NCBI GenBank assembly: GCA_024691265.1
Contig: JAILNT010000191.1
Location: forward strand, 1-13,086
Source of the DNA: Treponema sp.
GTDB taxonomy: Bacteria; Spirochaetota; Spirochaetia; Treponematales; Treponemataceae
DNA: 13,086 nt
Direction: 5' to 3'
Of the stretch, positions 7,217 through 13,086 are shown piece by piece (the stretch's first letter is position 1; each line of letters opens with the position of its first letter). Position numbers and translations under genes: made by a program. Below the pieces are notes generated by a model. The model saw nothing but the letters and a program-made list of their open reading frames with translations, did not search any database and had not been told where the DNA came from.

Positions 7217-9184
7217 ATGACAAACGAGATTACAGATACAAGAGAACTTTTACATCAGACTGCACTTTCGGCACCATCTTCAAGCGGTGTATACCTATGG
7301 CGTAATATCGACAAAAAAGTAATCTATGTCGGCAAAGCAAAGAACTTGAAGAATCGCCTTTCATCTTATTTTTCAGGTCAAAAAGACATAAAAACTCAAA
7401 TGCTGATTACTCATGCCGCTTCTATAGAATATATCACAACTACAAACGAGTATGAAGCTTTTCTTCTTGAAAACAACCTCATAAAGAAATATTCTCCACG
7501 TTATAATATCAATTTGAAAGATGGAAAATCCTATCCTTCTCTTAAAATTACAAATGAAGACTTTCCACGAATAGTAAAGACCAGACATGTAACAAAAGAT
7601 GGAGCTAAATACTTCGGTCCATTTCCTGATGCGACTGCTCTTGATATATTCATAAAAACTCTGTATAAGCTTTATCCACTTCGCCACTGCAAGAAAATGA
7701 AGAAAGGCAATCCCTGTATGTATTACCATATAGGACAATGCAAAGCTCCATGCTGTGAAAAAATAGATAAATCCACCTATAATCAATTTATCGATGAAAT
7801 TAGACGGCTTCTTGAGGATAAAGGCTTTAAGACAGAAAAAAAGATGGAAAGAGAAATGAAGCTTGCAGCAAAAAATCTCGATTTTGAAAAAGCTGCAAGA
7901 TTAAGAGATGGTCTAAAAGCCCTTACCGTCTTGCAAAATCAAAATGTTGTAGAAAGTTTTGATACTCAAGATAGAGATTATATTGCTGTTGCAAGAGAAG
8001 GAGAACAAATTTGTTTCGTTGTATTAAAAGTTCGACTGGGAAAACTTTTAGACAGAGATAAATTTCGCTCAACTTCTTTAGAAGAAGATGATGAAGTGCA
8101 GAATCAATTTATCTGTGCATACTATAAAGACAAAGACTCTATTCCTCCCAATATTTTTGTTCAAACTGATACTGATTTAGAAAATCTTTCTAAATGGTTA
8201 AATGAAAATTATTCGGTAAATCCTAAAATTACTGCAATAAATACAGAAGCTGAAGCAAAACAGTTAGAAAGGCACACAGCTTCAATGAACATGGCAATAG
8301 CAAATGCAAAGGAAGAGCTTAGAAAAGTAAAGAAAGAAAAAGGTGATATACCGGCAATGGAAGAATTAAAGAAGGTATTAAATCTTTCTGTTCTTCCACG
8401 AAGAATAGAGGGCTTCGATATTGCCCATATAGGAGGGAAATTTCCTGTTGCAAGCTTAATAAGCTTTTATAATGGAAATCCTGATAAAAAAAATTACAGG
8501 GAATTCAGGCTAAAGACAACAGATGGAATAATAGATGATTTTGCAAGTATGAAAGAAGCTGCTACAAGACGTTATAGCCGTCTTTCTAATGAAAAATTTG
8601 AACTTCCTGATTTAATCTTAATAGATGGTGGTATAGGTCAAGTAAATGCAGTTGATGCAATAATAAAAAGCTTAGGTCTTAATATTCCTATAGCAGGTCT
8701 TGCAAAAAGAGATGAAGAGATTTATAGACCTGGAAATAGTACTCCTGTTTGCTTACCAAAGCGTAGTGACGGTCTAAGGCTTTTACAAAGAGTAAGAGAC
8801 GAAACTCATAGATTTGCAACAAGTAGAAATCAAGAGCTTAGAACAAAAGAAAATATTGTATCTGCATTTACAGAGCTTCCTCATGTTGCAAAAGAAAGAA
8901 GTAAAATCTTAATAAAAAACTTCATGACAATGGAAAATCTTGCAAATTCTGAAGAATCTCAAATTGCACAGTTACTTCATGTAAGGGCTGATGAAGCTAG
9001 TGATATCCTTCTATCAGCAAGAGCAATTGTTGCAAAACGAAAAAGAAGCCGTAAAAAGCTGAATCTTGAAAGCTCTGTTAATGATATTGATAATGAAATA
9101 AAAACAGCTTCTTACGACTCATCTTCTCAAGCAGAAAATCTAGCTCTTCTTGCAGCAGAAGATGAAGAAAGTTATTCTAAATAA
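7217..9184 (+). CDS. uvrC: UvrC, excinuclease ABC subunit C
   Basis: UvrC makes both incisions around a lesion in nucleotide excision repair, after UvrA and UvrB. The 655-residue protein has the full order. The GIY-YIG 3'-incision nuclease covers about 20-100 (GVY at 24-26, YVG at 37-39, R47, E85). A four-cysteine cluster at C158, C167, C175 and C179 is the site known to hold an Fe-S cluster in other UvrC proteins. The UVR motif, which binds UvrB, lies near 205-240 (DFEKAARLRD). The RNase H-like 5'-incision domain has its catalytic D401 (FDIAH), D470 (LIDGG) and H531 (ETHRFA). The C-terminal helix-hairpin-helix region (about 550-605) is present but has lost its usual glycines, and a roughly 45-residue polar tail follows. 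An in-frame TAA at 7202-7204 excludes an earlier start; no Shine-Dalgarno sequence is visible. It is divergent from the LamG/FN3 gene and convergent with pckG. Confidence 0.97.
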   Translation: MTNEITDTRELLHQTALSAPSSSGVYLWRNIDKKVIYVGKAKNLKNRLSSYFSGQKDIKTQMLITHAASIEYITTTNEYEAFLLENNLIKKYSPRYNINLKDGKSYPSLKITNEDFPRIVKTRHVTKDGAKYFGPFPDATALDIFIKTLYKLYPLRHCKKMKKGNPCMYYHIGQCKAPCCEKIDKSTYNQFIDEIRRLLEDKGFKTEKKMEREMKLAAKNLDFEKAARLRDGLKALTVLQNQNVVESFDTQDRDYIAVAREGEQICFVVLKVRLGKLLDRDKFRSTSLEEDDEVQNQFICAYYKDKDSIPPNIFVQTDTDLENLSKWLNENYSVNPKITAINTEAEAKQLERHTASMNMAIANAKEELRKVKKEKGDIPAMEELKKVLNLSVLPRRIEGFDIAHIGGKFPVASLISFYNGNPDKKNYREFRLKTTDGIIDDFASMKEAATRRYSRLSNEKFELPDLILIDGGIGQVNAVDAIIKSLGLNIPIAGLAKRDEEIYRPGNSTPVCLPKRSDGLRLLQRVRDETHRFATSRNQELRTKENIVSAFTELPHVAKERSKILIKNFMTMENLANSEESQIAQLLHVRADEASDILLSARAIVAKRKRSRKKLNLESSVNDIDNEIKTASYDSSSQAENLALLAAEDEESYSK

Positions 9185-9192
9185 AAACAAAA

Positions 9193-9220
9193 GCCCTTAC
9201 AGGATTTCTCCTATAAGGGC
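9193..9220. terminator. hairpin terminator between uvrC and pckG
   Basis: GCCCTTA (9193-9199) pairs with TAAGGGC (9214-9220). After one C/A mismatch, AGGA pairs with TCCT around a TTTC loop. It lies 8 bases after the uvrC stop and 38 bases beyond the pckG stop. Read on the minus strand it is followed by a long T-rich tract (TTTTGTTTTTATTT), so it is a strong terminator for pckG. The plus-strand tail is short, so its action on uvrC is less certain. Confidence 0.85.
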
Positions 9221-9258
9221 CTTCTTAATCTGAATTAAGCTATCAGAATCTAGCTAAC

Positions 9259-11109
9259 TTACTTTGAAAGACGAGCTTCGAGGTCGTCCAAGATAGCTGA
9301 CAATTCTTTTGGAAGATGCTTTCCGAACTTAGGATAGTGGTTTTCACGAATATCCTTAACTTCCTTCAACCAACCTTCCTTGTCAACAGCTGTAATCTGT
9401 GGGAGAGTCTCTTTGTAGTAGTCTGCCAAGCCGTCTGTATTGATTGCACCTTCTTTTGGCATGTAACCGATTGGTGTATCAACGCAGTTGTCTTTTCCAT
9501 CACAGCGATCGAAAATCCATGCAAGTACACGGCTGTTATCACCGTATCCTGGCCACATGAATCCACCAGGGAGCTTATCGTTATTCTCGTCCTTTCTGAA
9601 CCAGTTAACATAGAAAATCTTTGGAAGCTTGTCCTGATCCTTTGCTGCATTACCAACATCAATCCAGTGCTGGAAGTAGTCACCCATGTTGTATCCACAG
9701 AATGGTAGAATAGCAAATGGGTCACGGCGAATCTTACCAACATCAGCTGCATTGATTGTAGAAGCTGCTGTGATTTCTGAACCAACGATAGAACCAAGGA
9801 ATACACCATGGTTCCAAGAACGTGACTGGTGTACAAGAGGTACTGTTGATGGGCGGCGTCCACCAAAGAGGATTGCACTGATAGGTACACCCTTTGGATC
9901 TTCCCATTCTGGAGCGATACATGGACACTGCTTTGCAGGTGCTGTAAAGCGTGCATTTGGATGAGCCATTTCTTCGCCCTTTGGAGCCTTGTCCTTAGGA
10001 AGAGCATCACGAGTATTTCCCTTCCAGTCAACAAGCTTTCCCTTTGCAGGGTATCCAATTCCTTCCCACCAAACATCTTTGTCTTCTGTAAGAGCACAGT
10101 TTGTAAAGATTGTGTTTGAAGAAGCAGATACAAGAGCGTTCTTGTTGCTTTCTGCTGATGTTCCAGGAGCAACTCCGAAGAATCCAGCTTCTGGGTTGAT
10201 AGCGTAAAGACGACCATCTTCACCAAACTTCATCCAAGCAATATCATCACCAATTGTCTCAACCTTCCAACCAGGGATTGTAGGAATCAACATAGCAAGG
10301 TTTGTCTTTCCACAAGCTGATGGGAATGCACCAGTTACGTACTTAACTTCACCCTGTGGGTTTGTAAGTTTCAAAATAAGCATGTGCTCAGCAAGCCAAC
10401 CTTCCTGGCGAGCAATTACTGTAGCAATGCGGAGTGCGAAACACTTCTTTCCAAGAAGAGCATTTCCACCGTATCCAGAACCATAAGACCAAATCAAATG
10501 TTCTTCTGGGAACTGTGAAATATACTTGTGTTCAACATCTGCACAAGGCCAGATTCCACCATCTGTCTCGCCGTTGTTAAGTGGCTTACCTACTGAATGG
10601 AGACAAGGAACGAAATCGTCTCCGAGATACTGCCATACTTTTTCACCAGCACGAGTCATGATGTCCATATTCAAAACAACATACTCAGAATCTGTAAGTT
10701 CGATACCATACTTAGCAATTGGAGAACCAAGAGGTCCCATGCAGAATGGAATAACATACATTGTTCTTCCGTGCATACAACCTGTATAAAGGCCCTTCAT
10801 TGTTGCCTTAAGTTCTGCTGGAGCGATCCAGTGGTTTGTAGGACCTGCATCTTCTTCTTTTACTGAAGAAATGAATGTACGTGACTCAACACGTGCAACA
10901 TCTGATGGAAGTGAGCGGAACAAATAGCAGTTTGGCTTCTTCTCAGCGTTGAGAGGTGTTGCCAATCCAGCTTTTACACACTTCTGCATCAAGTTGTCAT
11001 ATTCAGAGCTTGAACCATCACAAACTACAACGTTGTCAGGTTCGCACATCTTAACACATTCTTCGATCCATGCCTTGATTTTGGCATTCTTAATGTCATT
11101 CAATGTCAT
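9259..11109 (-). CDS. pckG: phosphoenolpyruvate carboxykinase (GTP)
   Basis: It interconverts oxaloacetate + GTP and PEP + CO2 + GDP in the cytosol. In fermenting bacteria it often runs toward oxaloacetate to feed succinate formation, though direction cannot be read from sequence. The 616 residues match the GTP-type family. Visible are the kinase-1 P-loop FPSACGKTN (262-270) with the reactive C266, the kinase-2 motif GDDIAWM (287-293), the Mn2+ ligands K222, H242 and D289 (equivalent to K244, H264 and D311 of the human enzyme), and FGGRRPSTVPLV (415-426). The ATG at 11109 is supported by AGGAGC (11118-11123), about 8 bases upstream. The gene has its own promoter and a hairpin in its leader. 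Codon use leans to AAG, AAC, GAC, ATC and TTC, unlike the AAA/AAT/ATA-rich neighbours, which is typical of a highly expressed gene rather than a sign of transfer. Confidence 0.98.
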   Translation of the reverse strand: MTLNDIKNAKIKAWIEECVKMCEPDNVVVCDGSSSEYDNLMQKCVKAGLATPLNAEKKPNCYLFRSLPSDVARVESRTFISSVKEEDAGPTNHWIAPAELKATMKGLYTGCMHGRTMYVIPFCMGPLGSPIAKYGIELTDSEYVVLNMDIMTRAGEKVWQYLGDDFVPCLHSVGKPLNNGETDGGIWPCADVEHKYISQFPEEHLIWSYGSGYGGNALLGKKCFALRIATVIARQEGWLAEHMLILKLTNPQGEVKYVTGAFPSACGKTNLAMLIPTIPGWKVETIGDDIAWMKFGEDGRLYAINPEAGFFGVAPGTSAESNKNALVSASSNTIFTNCALTEDKDVWWEGIGYPAKGKLVDWKGNTRDALPKDKAPKGEEMAHPNARFTAPAKQCPCIAPEWEDPKGVPISAILFGGRRPSTVPLVHQSRSWNHGVFLGSIVGSEITAASTINAADVGKIRRDPFAILPFCGYNMGDYFQHWIDVGNAAKDQDKLPKIFYVNWFRKDENNDKLPGGFMWPGYGDNSRVLAWIFDRCDGKDNCVDTPIGYMPKEGAINTDGLADYYKETLPQITAVDKEGWLKEVKDIRENHYPKFGKHLPKELSAILDDLEARLSK

Positions 11110-11127
11110 TGGTGACTGCTCCTATAA

Positions 11128-11142
11128 GTGGATAAAATCCAC
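11128..11142 (-). other. small perfect hairpin in the pckG leader
   Basis: On the minus strand GTGGAT-TTT-ATCCAC forms a 6-bp stem with a 3-base loop. It begins about 12 bases after the predicted transcription start and ends 4 bases before the AGGAG ribosome site. Its position suggests a 5'-stabilising or translation-tuning structure; it has no T-tract, so it is not a terminator. Confidence 0.5.
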
Positions 11143-11160
11143 AAAATACTTTCTGACTAG

Positions 11161-11189
11161 ATAATAATGCAATAAAGTGCTTTGTTCAA
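11161..11189 (-). promoter_or_regulatory. sigma-70 type promoter for pckG
   Basis: On the minus strand TTGAAC (11184-11189) and TATTAT (11161-11166) are separated by exactly 17 bases. Transcription would start near 11154, giving a leader of about 45 bases that carries the hairpin and ribosome site of pckG. Confidence 0.7.
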
Positions 11190-11225
11190 CACTACTAATC
11201 TTTTCTTATCCCATAAATTTCATTT

Positions 11226-11275
11226 TTTATACTATTTTATGCTAGTCTCTAGTATAAAGATTCATTTATATGCTA
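11226..11275. repeat. cluster of TTTATRCTA direct and inverted repeats upstream of pckG
   Basis: TTTATACTA (11226-11234) and TTTATGCTA (11236-11244) are direct copies offset by 10 bp, and TAGTATAAA (11250-11258) is an inverted copy. TTTATGCTAG and CTAGTATAAA form a 10-bp dyad around TCT with one mismatch. TATGCTA recurs at 11269-11275, 31 bp from the copy at 11238. The cluster sits between the nlpC stop and the pckG promoter. It may be an operator; as a terminator it lacks a T-tract on the minus strand. Confidence 0.45.
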
Positions 11276-11283
11276 TTTTCACT

Positions 11284-12237
11284 TTATATACTTCCATCTT
11301 TCAATGCTTCTAAAATATCGTTTGCAGCAGGAAGGAATCTTCCACTAGAATAATAGTGTCTTCGCCAATAAGGTTCGTCCATAGCACTTACAACAACACC
11401 TGTTCTTTTTCCTGCACTAGCAGCATTTATGAATATTTCTCTTCCATGCAAGGCTCCAGTTCCTTGATAGCGACCAAGATAAATACCAACATGGTCAACT
11501 TTTCCGTAGCTTTTAAAGAAAACTAAATCCCCTGCCTCTCTTTCTGAGGAATCGATTTCTTTTACAAAACGTTGTATTTCATGAGCTGTTCTTGGAAGAG
11601 AAATATTAACGCTATTTTTAGATGAATAACGAACAAATGCACTACAATCAAGCCCCGTAGAAGGATTTTCACCTCCATATTTATAAGGCACACCTCTTAA
11701 AGTCATACTGAAATCAATAAATTTTTGTCTTATATCAGAAATATTCTCAAGAGATACATTAGAAAAATCAAATTTATAAGTGTTTTTATTAGGCTGTTCA
11801 TAATTAGGTATAGGAGTAACTGGAGAAGATTTAGAAAAGTCAGAACTATTATCATTAAGCTTTTTTTCTAAAAACGACAAAGCATTTTTTAACATTGCAG
11901 AAGTATCATCTAAAGCTCTTTTTCCAGCTTGAAAAAGCTCATAACTGTCAGTATTTTTCAGAAAATCTGACATATAATTTGAAGCTATAGATGCAATCTC
12001 ATTTGTCTTATCCTGCAATTTTTTGCTTAGCTGAATCAACTGAGCTTTATAAACTTCAAACTGTCCATCAACGCTTTTTTTCAATTCTGAAGAACTTATC
12101 TGACTATCTATATCTTCAAATTCTTCTTCTATAGACTCTTCTGAATTAAAAACAGGAATATAAGCTAACATATCCTTATCACATGAAATGAAAGAAACAG
12201 AAAATAACATGAAAAAAACAAAAATAAACAATTTCAT
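11284..12237 (-). CDS. NlpC/P60 domain lipoprotein, probable cell-wall peptidase
   Basis: This is a 317-residue predicted lipoprotein with a C-terminal NlpC/P60 cysteine peptidase domain, of the family that cuts peptide cross-links or stems of peptidoglycan. The N-terminus is MKLF followed by a hydrophobic stretch ending FIS-C19, a loose spirochaete-like lipobox. Residues about 35-130 are charged and helical, possibly coiled coil, and about 131-165 are a polar linker. The catalytic domain spans about 170-305: C198 in GLDCSAF, H249 in DHVGIYLG and, as third polar residue, probably N271 in FINAAS, where many relatives have His. The ATG at 12237 follows AGGAGC at 12242-12247. It is likely anchored in a membrane facing the periplasm. 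It is divergent from the riboswitch-permease unit and upstream of pckG, which has its own promoter. Confidence 0.9.
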   Translation of the reverse strand: MKLFIFVFFMLFSVSFISCDKDMLAYIPVFNSEESIEEEFEDIDSQISSSELKKSVDGQFEVYKAQLIQLSKKLQDKTNEIASIASNYMSDFLKNTDSYELFQAGKRALDDTSAMLKNALSFLEKKLNDNSSDFSKSSPVTPIPNYEQPNKNTYKFDFSNVSLENISDIRQKFIDFSMTLRGVPYKYGGENPSTGLDCSAFVRYSSKNSVNISLPRTAHEIQRFVKEIDSSEREAGDLVFFKSYGKVDHVGIYLGRYQGTGALHGREIFINAASAGKRTGVVVSAMDEPYWRRHYYSSGRFLPAANDILEALKDGSI

Positions 12238-12279
12238 AAAAGCTCCTAAAAATAAAATTGTTATATAAAGCTACAAAAT

Positions 12280-12309
12280 AATATAATTGCTTTATTTTGC
12301 TTTGCCCAA
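12280..12309 (-). promoter_or_regulatory. candidate promoter of the NlpC/P60 lipoprotein gene
   Basis: On the minus strand TTGGGC (12304-12309) and TATATT (12280-12285) are 18 bases apart, about 43 bases upstream of the ATG. The -10 is good and the -35 is moderate (TTG conserved). The surrounding DNA is very A+T-rich, so other -10 boxes are possible. Confidence 0.4.
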
Positions 12310-12332
12310 ATTATCAGTAAAAAAATCTCAAC

Positions 12333-12361
12333 TTGACGGACTTTATATTTGCATGTATATT
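12333..12361 (+). promoter_or_regulatory. sigma-70 type promoter driving the riboswitch
   Basis: TTGACG (12333-12338) and TATATT (12356-12361) are separated by exactly 17 bases. Transcription would start near 12368, which is precisely where the first strand of the riboswitch P1 helix begins, a strong positional agreement. Confidence 0.8.
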
Positions 12362-12368
12362 TTTTCTT

Positions 12369-12468
12369 GCATAAGGGGAGTAGTTCCCGAAGCGGAATCA
12401 ACATACCCGGATAAAATCCTGGTTCCGCAGTCTTACCTTTAATTCAGGTAGATAACAAGACCTTTTGC
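12369..12468 (+). promoter_or_regulatory. yybP-ykoY manganese riboswitch aptamer
   Basis: The conserved core of this class is present: GGGGAGTAG (12375-12383), then CGAAGCGGAA, TCAACATACCCGG, and the closing CAAGACCTTT (12456-12465). Helices can be drawn by eye. P1 is GCATAAGG (12369-12376) with CCTTTTGC (12461-12468), one mismatch. An internal stem pairs GCGGAA (12392-12397) with TTCCGC (12423-12428). A distal stem pairs GGAT (12409-12412) with ATCC (12416-12419). A further stem pairs TACCT (12434-12438) with AGGTA (12446-12450). Members of this class sense Mn2+ and usually control Mn2+ export or homeostasis genes. It lies between a strong promoter and the permease gene. Confidence 0.92.
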
Positions 12469-12519
12469 CAAAAAGCTCGTTCTTACAAATAAGAACTTTT
12501 TGGTGAAAGGTCTTTTTTT
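12458..12519 (+). terminator. riboswitch-controlled intrinsic terminator
   Basis: A long interrupted stem is followed by seven T. AGACCTTT (12458-12465) pairs with AAAGGTCT (12506-12513), CCAAAAA (12468-12474) with TTTTTGG (12497-12503), and GTTCTT (12479-12484) with AAGAAC (12491-12496) around ACAAAT. Its 5' arm includes the 3' arm of riboswitch helix P1, so P1 and the terminator exclude each other. Mn2+ binding would stabilise P1, prevent the terminator and turn the permease on, the arrangement known for transcriptional members of this class. Confidence 0.9.
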
Positions 12520-12549
12520 ATGCAAATCTTATAAAAAGGAGAACTGAAC

Positions 12550-13086
12550 ATGTTCAGTCTAAAATTCGTCATCTTGGCATTGGCAATTTTGATGTATGCT
12601 CTTGTTATAGCTTTCCAGGAAAAGAAAGTCTGGTTTACAACAATAGCAGCATTAGTTGTTATTGCCCTCGGCATTGCATTTCCAGGAGAGATTTTTACTA
12701 CTGGAAGTGAACGCCTGTATGCATTGTCACACGCATTTTCAAGTCTTGTAAATTGGAATGTACTCATGATTTACGTAGGCAGTATGACTATTGCAGCTTT
12801 ATTTCTTTATTCAAAAGTACCTGCAAAAATAGCAGACCTCCTGATAACAGCTTCTCCAAGTACAGGTCTTGCAATAGCATTAATTCTGGCAATGACAGGT
12901 ATAATTTCTATATTTGTAGAAAATGTTGCAACAGTACTTCTTATGGCTCCTATTGCACTTTCACTTTGTAGAAAATTAAAAATGAATCCTACATGGTTTA
13001 TGGTTGGACTTGCAGTAATGAGTAATCTTGAAGGAACTGCTACTCTTGTAGGAGACCCTCCAAGCATGATTTTTGCAAGCTATGCA
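12550..13086 (+). CDS. ArsB/NhaD-type ion permease, N-terminal part (cut by window end)
   Basis: An open frame of 179 codons runs to the window end without a stop; family members are about 420-450 residues, so less than half is seen. It is a polytopic membrane protein of the ion transporter superfamily that includes ArsB, NhaD and the P protein. The signatures are FVENVATVLLMAPI (122-135) and SNLEGTATLVGDPPSMI (158-174). Several hydrophobic helices precede them. The ATG at 12550 follows AAAGGAG (12535-12541) by 8 bases, just behind the riboswitch terminator. The riboswitch suggests a role in Mn2+ or linked cation/proton balance; the family name alone would suggest arsenite or Na+/H+ exchange. 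The signature carries E161 and S172 where the common form has Gly and Asn (GGTAT, GDPPN). The substrate is unknown. Confidence 0.88.
   Translation, partial: MFSLKFVILALAILMYALVIAFQEKKVWFTTIAALVVIALGIAFPGEIFTTGSERLYALSHAFSSLVNWNVLMIYVGSMTIAALFLYSKVPAKIADLLITASPSTGLAIALILAMTGIISIFVENVATVLLMAPIALSLCRKLKMNPTWFMVGLAVMSNLEGTATLVGDPPSMIFASYA

Noticed and set aside
9224..9239. Small dyad CTTAAT-CTGA-ATTAAG next to the uvrC/pckG terminator
   Set aside because: A 6-bp A+T-only stem with no T-tract is expected by chance here, and the stronger hairpin at 9193-9220 explains termination.
9366..10226. 286-codon open frame on the minus strand inside pckG
   Set aside because: It overlaps the well-supported pckG in another frame, has low-complexity Leu/Gln/Ser-rich composition and no family motif. 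It is a by-product of the codon bias of pckG.
11226..11258. Dyad as intrinsic terminator of the NlpC gene
   Set aside because: The stem is A+T-rich and on the minus strand is followed by AATAGTATAAAAAATG rather than a T run, so it does not look like a Rho-independent terminator.
12483..12767. 94-codon minus-strand open frame over the permease start
   Set aside because: It overlaps the riboswitch terminator and the permease, which has clear family motifs and a ribosome site in the plus frame.

Overview
The window is A+T-rich, densely packed bacterial chromosome with no mobile element, tRNA, rRNA or CRISPR array that I can see. The gene set is MurJ, UvrC, a GTP-dependent PEP carboxykinase, a lipoprotein with a loose lipobox, a long TPR protein and an exported LamG/FN3 protein. 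Together with codon choice, this suggests a spirochaete, most likely a fermentative Treponema-like organism. That assignment is inference from gene style, not from a phylogenetic marker.

Layout, left to right. murJ (lipid II flippase) and an M24 metallopeptidase form a tight plus-strand pair. They meet, at a shared bidirectional terminator, a minus-strand pair: an exported LamG/fibronectin-III protein (upstream) and a 901-residue protein with 13 TPRs and a very acidic linker (downstream). The LamG gene starts only 14 bp from the start of the divergent uvrC. uvrC converges on pckG across a second hairpin terminator. pckG, whose codon use differs visibly from its neighbours, has its own promoter, a hairpin in its leader and a cluster of inverted and direct repeats upstream. 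Further upstream on the minus strand is an NlpC/P60 lipoprotein gene.

The 312-bp gap between the NlpC gene and the right end is all regulatory: a minus-strand promoter for nlpC, a plus-strand promoter, a well-conserved yybP-ykoY (Mn2+) riboswitch and an overlapping intrinsic terminator. These precede an ArsB/NhaD-type permease cut by the window edge. This is the most interesting part of the window, because it predicts that a permease of an anion or Na+/H+ antiporter-like family is switched on by manganese and may belong to Mn2+ homeostasis.

Functionally, murJ and the NlpC/P60 lipoprotein concern the cell wall, uvrC DNA repair, pckG the PEP/oxaloacetate node of central metabolism, and the last unit metal or ion homeostasis. 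The TPR and LamG/FN3 proteins have no assignable specific role. Apart from the two pairs noted, I see no sign that neighbouring genes form one pathway.
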